Assembly (NCBI GenBank): GCA_035048495.1
Contig: CM068552.1
Location: forward strand, 29,080,154-29,144,153
DNA from: Euptelea pleiosperma
Lineage: Eukaryota > Streptophyta > Magnoliopsida > Ranunculales > Eupteleaceae
Direction of reading: 5' to 3'
DNA length: 64,000 nucleotides
The number at the start of each line of letters is the position of its first letter. The stretch's first letter is position 1. The notes under the pieces were generated by a model. It made no database searches. It was not told the DNA's origin and worked only from the letters and a program-made list of their open reading frames with translations. Below are positions 41,587 through 52,625 of this stretch, one piece after another. The position numbers and the translations under genes are program-made.

Positions 41587-44500
41587 ATGGCTTCGTCTGA
41601 TGCTTCTGAATCGATGGTGAAAGGTGATAAGTATCGATCCCATATATATGGCGAGGGAGAGAAGAATACCACATGGAGATATGGCGCTCCTCCCAACTAT
41701 GACGTTGTAAACAAGCTCTTTGAAGAAGGCAGAACCAAGGTAATCTCTCTTTCTCTCTCTCTCTCTCTCTCACAGCAGCGGCGGAGCCGGGAGAGGCAGA
41801 GGGCACTCAACTTTCAAAATCCTTTAAAAGATTTTTTTAATTTCCAAAGCATCTTTAAATTTTTGTTTAGTGTTCCAGGGCTGTCAATGGATAGTTGAAA
41901 ATTCGAATTCGATTCAAAAAATTGGATATTGTCTGAAAATTTCGATTATCGGTTTTGGATTCGGATATCATTATAATATTCGAATAGTTTTCGGATACGG
42001 ATACGGATTCGGATATTGATTTATTTGATTCGATAATATCTGATCCGATATGTTATTTAACTAGTGGGTGGCCCGTGCCCACGGCACTCATCGACAAAGC
42101 GTTTGTCAAAATTGGGTGTGAGTACGTGGCTGAGATCCACCGTTCATTTGGTGTGATAAGATCTCGGCCATCCTTTATGAAATCGGATAAGAGGGGGAGA
42201 CGACCTTCCTACTTTGTTATATAGATAATTATATTTATAATAAATAGATTATATTATATTTGTCATATTAATTAATATTTATTCTAATAATAATAATATT
42301 TATTACATATAAATATAATATTTATAATTATTTTATATCTATATTTATTATTATGTAAATATAATAATATATTATCTATATCTAATTTTGGATCGGATAT
42401 CCGATAAATTAATCGGATTCGAATTTGAATACTAATTTAGAATATTCGTCGGATATTGACTCGGATTTGGATATCGGATTTTTTTTTTTTTCCAAATTCG
42501 AATATGCTTGTATTCGATCTGAATGGTACCCGTTGACAGCCCCAAGTGTTCTCTTCATATTTTAATCCTTTAAAATGCCCCCTCCCCAGTAAAATTTTGA
42601 GGCCTGTCATTGAATCCCCTAACAGCCGATGAATTATCGGCACGTACCCGAGTTTTTTTGCCACATACCGATGTGAATGTTTTTTAAGATTTTTTATTAC
42701 AAAAGGAAAAAAGCACAATGTACGGGCGGAGAACTCATTGCCTGTCAGGGTGTCGGTGACAGACCACTCTCATCAAAGTTTTACACACCATATACCATGG
42801 TTTTAAAAACGGCTGTTTAAACGGTAACTCCCCAAGCCCGTTTCCGTTAAAACGTTTAAACACGTTTTATCCGTTTTAGATAAAACGGCCGTTTTTTTGT
42901 TTTAATGGCTGTTAAAATTGTTTAAACAGCCGTTTAATTATGAAATTTTTTGTGAAAATAACGGCGGTTAAATCCGTTTAATTGCCGTTAAAATCTGTTA
43001 AATTCCATTTTTTTAAAATTTTCAAATTTCAAAATTTGAATTTCAGCACCATTTTTTTCGTTAAAATCCGTTTAATTCCATTTTTTTCCATTTTTGCCCC
43101 TGGCCATTTCAATTCGTTTTAATGGCCATTTAAACGGTTTAAACGGTAACACCCCTAGTCCGTTTAACTGTTAAAACGGCTTCCTTTAAACCTTGCAATA
43201 TACCAAGGTTTAAAAAATGGCCGTTATAACGAAAATAATGGCTGTTATAACGGATTCGGACCTACCCCGTTACGTTTTGGACCGTTAAAACGCCCAGAAA
43301 ATAACGGTCGTTATTTTCAGTTATAACGAAAATAATGACCGTTATTTTCTGGAAAATTTTGTGAAAAAAACGGCCGTTATTTTTATTTTTTTCCGTTATA
43401 TTCCGTTATTTTTCATTTTTGAAATTTTGAAATTCAAATTTTAAAATTCAAAATTTGAATTTTAGCGCCATTTTTTCCGTTATTTTCCCATTTTTTTCCA
43501 TTTTTGGCCCTGAGCTTTTTTTTTCGTTATAACGGAAAAACAGTAACGCCCCCGGTCCGTTATACCGTTATAACGGTCCCCTTTAAACCTTGCAACATTC
43601 TACAAGCCCTTTGAACGGACAAATTTAGTATGCAACCATTTACATACTTAAAAGTATGCAAACATTGTCAGTGCTGTTGGATGTCCCTTGAAAAATGTGT
43701 TATTTCAATATTTTAAAAATAATATATTTTTATAAATTAAAAATACGTTTTTCAATGAGCATTCAACGATGGATACAATGTTTGTGGTTGCATACTAGAC
43801 CGACCCCCTTTGAACAGAACCCTTGCTCTGCCGTCTCTAATAATTGAAGATGGTAATCATTTAGGGTCGTGATGTAACAAGGTATACCTGAGATCTTTTC
43901 ATTTGCGGATGCGGCAATTTTTGTAGTCACTACTGCCATCTGGGCCTACTGACCGCATGGATGTTTAGCCGACCCCTTAATAGACATTCATGCAAAAACT
44001 AAGCTTGTTTAATGACTTTTAGCCGTTGGTTTTAGTACTCAAAAAATATTTGCATTCAACGGCTATAAGAACGCATTAAAAAGTGTTAAAATCTAATGGT
44101 TATAGATTACCAATCAAGGTGATTTTTGGTATGTATGTCCCACAAGGGTGGGATAAACATCTATGCGATCAGTGGGCCCAGATGGCAGCGGTGACTACCA
44201 AAATGCCACTTCCGCAAATGAACAGTTTCAGGCATACCTTGTTACATCTTTTTCATCGTGTATATATATATATATATATATTTTTTTTTTTGGTGCAGAC
44301 GCTTTTTTATTTATCAACAGGAATTGATCGAAACAAGCTACGGCCCGTTGGTAATCAGAAAGTAACCCGAGGATAAAGTGTGGGGGAGCACTTGTCCAAA
44401 CAAAGGGGGAGTAGCTCCCTACAAAAGGAGGCAGGGTGTTATGCTGAGGCACCACTGCTGTTGCAAAATTAGCTAGCCTATCAGCTACATCATTTATTAC

Positions 44501-45602
44501 AACTGTATCTACCTTGGGAGAAAAAATTCTGGTCCTCGGGTCCCTTTATCTTAAGAGGAGTGTACGACCTCATGTCGGCAGTTGGTAGGCTTGGTGTCAA
44601 TCCAAACCAACATTTTGAATATGGATCAGGATGGATCCAGATCGGGGTCTTGGACCCAAGTGGATCCTTTCTATACGTAGACATTTGTATGGATTTAATA
44701 TAGACCATGGATCATATTCAGAATCATGAGATATGAGCTGTATCCAAATCAGATGAGCGGGATTAAATATTAATTCAAATACTTTTTTCTCCTAAACAGT
44801 CTCCCTTGTTTCCTGTAGGAATGGCCCGTGGGATCCTTGGAGGAACGAGTGCAACGTCTCGTAAAGACATGGGAAATGGAGATGTTCCATAAAACCAATG
44901 TGGATGACTTCAAAACCACAAACGCTGAAGTTTTTGGTCTCGGCATTAACGGTATTAACTAACACGTCTTACAAACCACCCTGTTTCACTTTCTATCTCA
45001 CTACTTCTTTTAATATGTCATGGAAATGGTGGGTCAAATGCAGGAAGAAAACATGCACCGCTCAAAGAATTGGTGAAAATTGGAACCTACAATGCATTTT
45101 TGCAAACTTCTCTGCCAGAGAAATTACGTGGGTACAATCCATCCGTTGAAACATCAGAATCATCTCATCTGGCCTTCACAACAACTTTCCCTCGTGGGTT
45201 TGCCCTAGAAATTCTTCAAGTTTATTCGGGTCCTCCTGTAATTGTGTATAAGTTCAGGCATTGGGCTTTCATGGAAGGCCCTTTCAAAGGCCACGCTCCC
45301 ACAGGAGAGATGGTAGAATTTTATGGGATAGGCATCTTTCAGGTATATACATCTCTCTCTCTCTCTCTCTATATATATTATCATTTTCTTCGTTTGGTTC
45401 TCCATTTTAAGGGAAGTTCTCTTACATAAACATAATTCTATGGGTTGTGTTTCAGGTCGATGAATCAATGAAAGTAGAGAAGGTGGATTTCTTTTATGAC
45501 CCAAATCAATTACTTGGAGGTCTTCTCAAAGGTCCTTCAGTTGATGGTTCCGAGGCTTCTGCGAGTGCATCTCCCGGTTGCCCATTCTTGAACAAATCCT
45601 AA
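41587..45602 (+). CDS. Pathogen-related protein (barley PRP / At1g78780 type), copy B, four exons
   Basis: Exons 41587-41739, 44819-44951, 45044-45342 and 45456-45602 give 243 residues, in the same phases as copy A. Changes from copy A are few (for example IYGEGE for MYGEGE, RTK for RTN, KHAPLKELVKIGTYNAF, VDFFYDPNQ). RTK, YDPNQ and a KELV-type linker are closer to the usual family sequence, so B may be the more conserved copy. Motifs FPRGFALEILQVYSGPP and FRHWAFMEGPFKGHAPTG are intact. Intron 1 is 3.08 kb against 1.17 kb in A because of inserted MITEs and a LINE tail; introns 2 and 3 are about 100 bp. The function of the family is not established beyond pathogen-related expression. Confidence 0.93.
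41880..42543. mobile_element. hAT-like MITE in intron 1 of gene B
   Basis: Ends AGGGCTGTCAATGG and the inverse complement of CCGTTGACAGCCCC, flanked by AGTGTTCC and AGTGTTCT (8-bp target duplication, 7 of 8). Gene A has the uninterrupted site TTTAGTGTTCCTC at 28924-28936. The interior is rich in GGATATCGGAT-like words and contains a nested 165-bp repeat (42061-42226). Confidence 0.88.
42061..42226. repeat. Nested copy of the 165-bp dispersed repeat
   Basis: CTAGTGGGTGGCCCGTGCCC to GTTATATAGAT, inserted inside the hAT-like MITE, so it is younger than that MITE. It closely matches the copy at 26499-26660. Confidence 0.85.
42798..43195. repeat. CGTTTAAACGG-type foldback repeat in intron 1 of gene B
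   Basis: It starts CATGGTTTTAAAAACGGCTG, carries many AACGGCCGTT and GTTTAAACGG words, and ends CTTCCTTTAAACCTTG. The ends are inverted (AAGGTTTAAA type). The aligned site in gene A (ACACCATATGATTG) lacks it. Confidence 0.75.
43200..43592. repeat. CGTTATAACGG-type foldback repeat in intron 1 of gene B
   Basis: It starts ACCAAGGTTTAAAAAATGGC and ends CCCCTTTAAACCTTGC, with internal CCGTTATAACGG palindromes instead of GTTTAAAC. It directly follows the TTTAAA-type copy. Confidence 0.78.
43863..44250. mobile_element. Foldback MITE with TIRs of about 120 bp in intron 1 of gene B
   Basis: The left arm from GATGTAACAAGGTATACCTG through GTCACTACTGCCATCTGGGC and GACCGCATGGATGTTTAGCC is inverted in the right arm ending GGCATACCTTGTTACATC. 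An end of the same family lies at 39612-39700. With the adjoining LINE tail it is flanked by ATCATTTA on both sides, and gene A keeps one ATCATTTA. Confidence 0.85.
44281..44495 (-). mobile_element. LINE 3' end (RNase H-domain type)
   Basis: The T run at 44281-44291 is the poly(A) end. On the minus strand the frame reads VADRLANFATAVVPQHNTL and continues to FLLINKKAS, which resembles the end of the RNase H domain of a LINE. It belongs to a different LINE type from the zf-RVT-ending copies. Severely 5'-truncated. Confidence 0.7.
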
Positions 45603-45670
45603 ATGTTGAAAATCTATTGCGATGACCCTCTTATCATATATGTATTCTCTTTTTAAATGCAATGTTGTGA

Positions 45671-45676
45671 AATAAA
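45671..45676 (+). promoter_or_regulatory. Candidate polyadenylation signal of gene B
   Basis: AATAAA 69 bases after the stop, at the same aligned position as in gene A. Confidence 0.5.
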
Positions 45677-46064
45677 TGGCATTACTACTTAAATCTCTTC
45701 CTCCTTCTTGTTGTTATTGAAGCCATGTGAGTTGTGAGTTGTTTACATTTATGTTAGGATTACAGTAAATATGGTATCAAAGTTGCATACTGAATGCAAC
45801 ACAATAATAATAAATTGGATCCATTGGAAAATCCCAGTCTCTCGGTAAATATCAAAATAATAAAGTGGACATGCATGACAGGGCTAACCACGAGGCCATA
45901 TTTCCCTAGCAGCTAGTCAAGCTCCCAATTTTTTTTACCAGGAGGATACAAGAGTGTTTTCGATGTTTCACCGTTGGAGCTTAAACATCCTTTTTTTTTT
46001 TCTTTCTCTTTAGGCATGCTCTCAAATTTTGAGAGAGCATCCAAGGGGTCGAATTACACCAAGT

Positions 46065-48420
46065 ATTGAATATAAACAATTATATATAGATGGATGGACG
46101 CGTGATGAATATAATAAAACCCAAAAGGAAGATATGCAAATATCATGTAAAATCCACTAATAACTATCATGCTTTTCACATCAAATCTAGCAAGATATAT
46201 TGTAAAATACAATTTCTTACATAATTAAAACACATGAAATTTAAAGATATAAATAAATAATACAATCTTTAAATTAACCATGTGGGAAGAAATGAAGAGA
46301 AACCTACCTTCCTTGAGTAAAAATCCTAGATATAATTGTTTATCTATTCTTCTTTTCTTTTCGTTTCTTCTTCTTCTTTCTTCTTCATCCAAGACTTGGG
46401 TACAAAATTTGTTTCCCATGATTCCCGAGGCACTTGCAAGAATATGGCATGCTTTCTTATTTTGAACGATGTCTGGCTTCTTACTCTTCATTCATTGCGT
46501 CGGGGTGTTCTTGCAAGTAGACGCTCTAATGCTCAAGTCAGCCTTTGAGCAATTAGTGTATGTAGGATTAGGGTTTCGACCTCCTCCCTCTAGGGAGGTA
46601 AACAGAGTTTACCTTTTAAATGTGGATCATCGGATTTCTCTCGGGGAATCCAAGATCTTTTTTATCTTGGATAACTATCCCTAGCTCCCCGATTATTATG
46701 ATCCTTTGATTCGAGGACGATCGAACTGATTGGTGGGATATAATTGCGACTGTTGGGAGATGATCTGATCTCCCCTATTTTGACCTTCGTTAACTATTGT
46801 GAGGTGTTTTCATACCAATTATCCTTGGCGTCTAACTTTTTTATAGTGCCCTCCACCAATTGGCGTATCTCAGAAGATCTTTGACAATTATTATATCTTG
46901 GGCAATTTCTCATTAGGATCTCTAATCATCCTTTGATTGTCTTTGATTAGAGACCTTGGATCTCAACTCTTGCTTATCAAAGTGACGTATAATTACTCAG
47001 TTTTGTATACTTTTAGGGGCGTAGACCTCGGGAAGTTGATCTTGGATCACTGTCCAAGGTCAGTCCTTCAAGTCTTTAGAAGATTTTACCTTGTCTAGTT
47101 ATCGGGTCATTCTTGAGAAATGTCTTCAGAATTGTCTTCCTTCTCTATTCTTGGGTATTACTTGAGAATTATTCTTAAATGAAACACATGCCTTCTTGCT
47201 ATTGGCTGTTTATTTGGGTCCCCACATTATACCCTTCTTGGGGTCAAGGACCATGATGTGATTAACCTTATTGTTAAGGGGAGAACCATTGTATTTTGTC
47301 CTAGAATTGACAGAGGGGAAATTGATAAAGATATAATCATTGTGTTGTAAATCCCAAGAAATCCTTAAGTTTTACTTTTATAACCTTAAGTATGAGAGAT
47401 CGCTTGACTGCATCAGACTTGGAGTGACAGACTTGACTTGGTGATCTAACACTCAACTTGGAAGAACTTTTAGAGTGCTGAGAAGATCGGAACCTTGACA
47501 AAAAGACTCGGAGGGTTCTCGACTTGCTTTCTGACCTTTTTTTGGATGGATATAAAATTGTCCTAAATCCATCTGTTGACCCTTGAACTTAAGCCTGGCT
47601 TATAAAACATAAGTTTGCTCTTTTAGAGGGATAGGGAGACCGATCTAAGTGACCAGAGGATTAGGGCGCACTTCCATTGGGACAGGGCGACCGGTCAGCT
47701 AGAGCATTCGACCTGTCCCTCCGTTTGCAGCAAATCACATTTTAATCCTCAGCTTATAAATAGCCCTCTGTTCCTTCATTAATCTTTATAACTTTCTCAC
47801 TAATCCTTTAGAGCTTCCTTAAACCTCCTTTGAGTGATCAACTTTGTTTTGAGAAAAATCTCCTAGGCCTTTTGTCTTTATTTTTTGTAATCTTTTGCTT
47901 GTTTGTACTTGTCCTTGTGGTCTTCAGATCATATTGGCGAGCTGTCTGAGTTGGTGTCTACTTAGGTTTGTGCTTCAACAACAACGAAGCATCCGTTCCT
48001 CTTGATCATCATCAGAGGTAACTTTTAATTTGTTTGGTGTCTACTCTATTGTAATACTTTATTTTTATATTGTAGTACCCTACTTGAATCAATAAGTGTC
48101 TTGATTAAGCTAGAACTTGGTTGTGACCTAACTTTGTTTCATCGATTGCGATCGAGACTTGGTCTTTTACCCTATTCAGTCAGTGTAAGGTTTCTTATGT
48201 GAATGAATTAAAAAGTTGATAGTTCATTGGAGCATTTTGAGATTGGATATAGGTGTTACGACGCCGAACCACTATACATCTTTGTGTTGTTGATTATTTG
48301 TCTCTATCTCTCTAATTTGCTTAAGTTGATTCTTGCTACACATTTGTTTAAGTTAAATCATACATATTAGTAATCAACTTAGCAATAAATTTAAATTATA
48401 CATATTCACCCCCTTTAGAA
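46065..48420. mobile_element. LTR-retrotransposon-like non-coding block
   Basis: The block has LTR-like traits: GTGGGGACCCAAATAA on the minus strand near 47222, GAATTGACAGAGGGG near 47302, a TATA-like CTTATAAATAGCCC near 47753 with short GGGACAGG/CCTGTCCC palindromic words beside it, and the end ATTCACCCCCTTTAG. No pol coding is present, so it would be a solo or rearranged LTR. A related GGGGACCCAAATTAA segment lies at 9555. Confidence 0.45.
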
Positions 48421-50175
48421 GTAGATTGCTACAAAATGCATATTTGAGGTTTTCTTTTCTTTTTACATAAATCCTGAAATTGCAACCGCACCCTTTCCCC
48501 AAAAACCTAAAAAGCGCATCTCTTCTTTGTGGCATACGAAACAAAAAAGAATAGCCCCAAAAATGAAAACCAAATCCAACATCAAACTAATCTACAGATA
48601 TAATGAATGTGGCTCTTTTGTTTGAAGAAAGGAGAGATGAAAAACTTAAATATTAAAAAGAAAGAAGAGAAAAGTATGCAAAACAGAAATATTATACTGA
48701 AAAAGTCATCTTCGATTATCAAGAATACATTATCAAGACAACATTTGCGATTCGATTTCTAAAATACATTATCAAGACAACATGTGCAATCTGATTTCTA
48801 GAACACATTATCAAGACAACATGAATATCACACCTCTTTGTGCTAATCTAGCAACCTAAACTAAAAGTAAATAAACAAATAGATAATAATGGTACAAAGA
48901 GAGCAAACTTAATCTATAACTAAAACACATAAGCTCTAATACAAACTAAAAGCCTAACATTTCTGCACACCTTCCACCGACCACGTGAAACCCTCTAAAC
49001 AGGGTTAGAAATTTCGAACCTAAAAAATAGAAACTAAAACCCCCTTCTTAAACATGTCAGTCAAAAGCTTCAAAATAGTCAACCATTCACCAATCTTACA
49101 GATATTGTTCATCACAGTATATTACAAAACAGTCAACCATTCACCAATCTTACAGATATTGTTCATCACAGTATATTACTGAAAAAATTGACACCCCAAA
49201 CAAATCAAAACTCCTGTCCAGGAGATCTTTGCCTCATAAACCTTTAAAGCATGACAAAGACCATCAAGAAAAATACTCTCAGTCAAAATGGTGGGATGAA
49301 ATTCCACCCTTGGATAAGTTGTCATTGAAGATTGACTCAACCTCTCCAAAATTTCCAAGCTTGCAAAATACATCATTCAAGATGTTGTGAGTTACAAAGT
49401 TTGGTGGGCAACCACTCCACATCAACTCAACCTATGTTTCTGATTTGCAATCTGATTTTGCATTGTAGATTGCAGTGAATTTTAGATTTCAGAATGATTT
49501 GCATTTGCAAAATCAGATTGCAAACACATATTGATGTTGTGAGTTATAGAGTTTGGAGGGCAACCACTCTTGCACATCAACTCAATCTGTTTTTCTGATT
49601 TGTAATCTGATTTTGCATTTTAGATTGCAAAGAGTTTTAGAAAATGCTCACTAATTTGCATCATTCGCACAACATCAGACTGCAAACAGAGATTGCATTT
49701 CAGATTGATTTCATTGAAAGCATATTTGTACCCCTTACACTACGCCCAAATAAAAAAAAATCTCTTGCAATATATATGGCATGATCCAGTCTGCAATATT
49801 ACAGTCCACTATTCTTCTCCAAAATCATTTTTGATTGTGCACTATGATCTAACCAATATAGATCTTTTAAGATCTCATCTACATTTTGGCCTCTATTGTG
49901 AACAGCTAACCCATAATCACTCTAAAAAAGTAGAAACTAAAAACCTAATTTTAATCTATACTACTCTTTATGCACACCTTCCACCGACCACCTGAAACCC
50001 TTTGAACAGGGTACAAACCCTTTGAAGAGGGTTAGAAAATTTTTATTGGGTTGATTTTTTCCTCACCATATGCACTTCCAGGTACCCCTCACAGCGACCA
50101 CACCGACAACTTGAAACCCAGACTGGGCTGATTTTTTCCTCACCACCCCAAAACCCAGAAATAAAACCCAATAAC

Positions 50176-50177
<2 letters not shown>
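48421..50177. other. AT-rich region with small tandem repeats
   Basis: Three degenerate 45-bp repeats with ACATTATCAAGACAACAT occur at about 48725-48825. A 54-bp exact duplication lies at 49078-49185. TTGCAATCTGATTTTGCA-type iterations occur at 49440-49640. A TGCACACCTTCCACCGACCA block at 48963 recurs at 49972. No gene recognised. Confidence 0.55.
49078..49185. repeat. 54-bp exact tandem duplication
   Basis: GTCAACCATTCACCAATCTT and the following bases to AGTATATTAC repeat at 49078 and 49132 with no visible change apart from the joint. Confidence 0.9.

Positions 50178-50218
<41 letters not shown>
50178..50218. repeat. (GA)n microsatellite
   Basis: A pure GA run of about 20 units; a shorter run recurs at 50531-50552. 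Confidence 0.95.
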
Positions 50219-50220
<2 letters not shown>

Positions 50221-51109
50221 CTTACTGAGAGAGCGTGAGATGGACTAGAGAGCCACTGAGAGAGGCGTGCAACAGAGAGGAGATGAAGAGGGTTCCAAAA
50301 AACCCTCAGACAAAGGGTTCCAAATGATGAGAGATGGGATGCACCTGTTAGGGTTAGGGTTTAGCTTTTCCTGAACCAAAAGTAAAAAGAAAAAAAATCA
50401 AAACCACAATCAAAGAAAGAAAGAGAAAAAAAAACCTCACAACGGATCAGAGAAGAAGCTGAAGAAGCTTCGATTAATCAATTGAAGTAGAGAGAGAGAC
50501 GTTGAGAAAGGGGGTTACCTGAGAGAGCTGATGAGAGAGAGAGAGAGAGAGAGCCCGATGTGTGAGAGGCTACCCCTAAGAGAGAGAGATCGTTGTGAGA
50601 AAGGCTGGCTGAGAGATCGCCACTGGAATGGAGTTGTTTGCGAGATGGAGTGGTGGTTTTGTGAAAATGAGGGTGGCAAAACCTGTAAAAATGGGCGCCA
50701 AACTTCGTTACTTGGGTGAGATATGAGCCGTCCATGTGTGTGAGATCTCAGCCATCCTTTGTGAAGCCGAGACAATCTTCGTCACTTGTTATATAGATAA
50801 ATAAACTTTATAAAAAAAATGTATTTATAACCCTACTTCTTGGATGAAATATTCTTAGAGAAAAATTACGTTCTCACATTTGACTTGCCAATCGAGTTGA
50901 ATCGGCCGAGTTCAATTCGAATTCTCAAGTTTTGAAACCAGCCCGAGTCGTTTATTAGAAATTCTTTCAAGCTGAATTGAGTTCGGCCAAGTTTTGAATC
51001 ATTTGTTGAGTTTTAAAACCATGATTTAGATGCTTGGGTGAAAGCCTTTTCTCATCCCATATGGGTCAAGAAATTCTCCAATCCTTGATTATCATTGAAG
51101 GTGAGCGTG
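50219..51109. other. Purine-rich spacer
   Basis: GA-rich sequence to about 50720 produces open frames on both strands but no recognisable protein. The 3' end of a 165-bp dispersed repeat is at about 50733-50793. The stretch 50880-51010 has iterated GAGTT-GAATCGGCC words of unknown type. Confidence 0.5.
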
Positions 51110-51334
51110 TTTTTTTCACAAAATTGTCATGTTTAATGAACTTATTAAGGGAAGTTCTCTTACATAGTTCTTTGTATTTTGTCGCAGGTTGATGAATCGA
51201 TGAAAGTAGAGAAGGTGGAGTTCTTTTATGACCTGAATGAATTAATTGGACGTCTTCTCAAAGGTCCTTCGGTTGGCGGTTCTGAGGCTTCTGTGAGTGC
51301 AACTCATGGTTGCCCACTCTTGAACAAATCATAA
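51110..51334 (+). pseudogene. Orphan last exon of a third pathogen-related gene copy
   Basis: Positions 51188-51334 match exon 4 of genes A and B (VDESMKVEKVEFFYDLNELI, then GRLLKGPSV, ending GCPLLNKS and TAA). They are preceded by intron-3-like sequence with GGGAAGTTCTCTTACATAG and an AG acceptor. Exons 1-3 are absent upstream. Homology continues in the 3' flank to about 51540. Reading frame and stop are kept, but the product cannot be a full protein. Confidence 0.9.
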
Positions 51335-51703
51335 ATATTGAAAATCCACTTCAATGACCATCGTAGAATATATGTATTCTCTTTTAAATGCTATGTGTCT
51401 CACGCGTGATCATGTCAATTATTGTGAAATAAGATGTATTACTACTTAAATGTCTTTCTTCTTCTTGTTGTTGAAGCAATTTCAATTGTGAGTAGTTTAC
51501 AATTATGTTGGGATTACTATTAAAATGGTATCAAAGTTGTAATGGTGTGGTGAAGAATATGACAGTTAATTTTAATTTTTTTGGTCATTAATTATACTTA
51601 TTTGCTCGGGGGGGCATCAAGTAATTTGTTTATGATGTCATTCATTGTCATCATCATCATCATTTTTTACAAAAATGGTCCTCACTTCACAACTAACTTT
51701 TTT

Positions 51704-51705
<2 letters not shown>

Positions 51706-51738
<33 letters not shown>
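51706..51738. repeat. 33-base G homopolymer
   Basis: Uninterrupted G run; its true length is uncertain because such runs are assembly-prone. Confidence 0.9.
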
Positions 51739-51739
<1 letters not shown>

Positions 51740-51749
51740 GGGGGTCGTG

Positions 51750-52075
51750 TGGGATTAATTGATAAGGGAACAAACACCTAGTTAGGGGAGGCGTATGTAC
51801 CTTACCTCTCAAAAAGCTAAAAAATGATAGATAAGAAAATGCACGAAGGCAAAGGTTACAAGAACATGCAGGCCTAACATCTAATGTAAGGAGTGCCAAT
51901 CTTATCTAGATGGATGAGGCCAGTAAGCTTAGGAGGGACAATGTCTCTGAATTCCATATATGATCTAGCAAGGATGCCATTATGTGTCATATAATTCATA
52001 GCAACATTTGATAATCTATAAATGTGATTGATAGAAAACTCAAAATCTTTCAACAGATTCATAACTTATATGAAT
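51750..52075 (-). mobile_element. LINE 3' end with RNase H-domain remnant
   Basis: The minus-strand frame reads FEFSINHIYRLSNVAMNYMT and continues RSYMEFRDIVPPKLTGLIHL, which resembles the final H-I-Y-R-x-x-N-x-x-A segment of plant LINE RNase H domains. Upstream domains are absent. The G/C homopolymer lies just beyond its 3' end. Confidence 0.55.
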
Positions 52076-52418
52076 ATTTTCATATTCTAATTTGGCATAT
52101 ATTCTGTTTGACATAAAACATACATATAACCGTTCCTACGAGTGATAGCGTGGCTTTAAAGATGTCGTGGTACACATACTTCATTGACTACATGAAGACT
52201 AAACGACGAAGACTGCAAGAATCAGACGGTTGACAAATGAGTCATCTGAGTAACTATTATTTGTCTGCTAAAGATCGTATCCTCTCGAATAGGAAGGTAA
52301 ATGACTTAGTGGCCATATGAATAGTATTTCTAAAATAAAATATATTGGCTAAAACTTGTCACAGGACAAACCCATGTCAAGACCTGTTGCTAGGGTCTTT
52401 AAAATGACTAAGGGGAAG

Positions 52419-52625
52419 TCCAATCAATTGGACCCTATGTACAATCGATTGGACCATACGGGACAGAACATCCCAAAGGTACAATCAATTGGACCTTGCG
52501 GACAAAATATCCTAAAGGTACAATTGATTGGACCTCTGAATACAATCTGTTGGACCATTTGAGATAGAACTTCCCAAAGGTACAATCGATTGGAGTCTGA
52601 GTACGCTAGTCCAATCGATTGGAGC
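52419..52625. repeat. Array of palindromic CCAATCGATTGG motifs
   Basis: Seven copies of CAATCGATTGGAC or close variants start at 52421, 52442, 52482, 52520, 52543, 52583 and 52612. They are spaced alternately about 21-29 and 38-40 bp apart, with CCCAAAGGTA words between several of them. The motif is self-complementary. The array lies in non-coding DNA that may be a retrotransposon LTR. Confidence 0.88.

Larger units (their letters stand above)
45567..48420 (+). repeat. Left arm of a large inverted duplication
   Basis: The arm starts in the last exon of gene B and runs through its 3' flank (to 46064) and an LTR-like block (46065-48420). It is repeated in reverse at 61166-64000 with high identity by eye. 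The inner boundary is at CACCCCCTTTAG. The arm would extend leftwards past 45567 if the right arm continues beyond the window. Confidence 0.92.

Noticed and set aside
48725..48825. Regularly spaced short repeats that might suggest a CRISPR-like array
   Set aside because: Three degenerate direct repeats of about 45 bp with no unique spacers of constant length, in plant nuclear DNA.
50340..50365. TTAGGGTTAGGGTTTAG, resembling plant telomere repeat
   Set aside because: Only two to three imperfect units; also seen singly elsewhere as TAGGGTTT words. Not an array.
50478..50775. Serine/leucine- and arginine/glutamate-rich frames on both strands
   Set aside because: They are translations of GA/CT low-complexity sequence.
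51581..51899. Open frames rich in glycine or proline around the G homopolymer
   Set aside because: They are created by the 33-base G run and cannot be trusted as coding.
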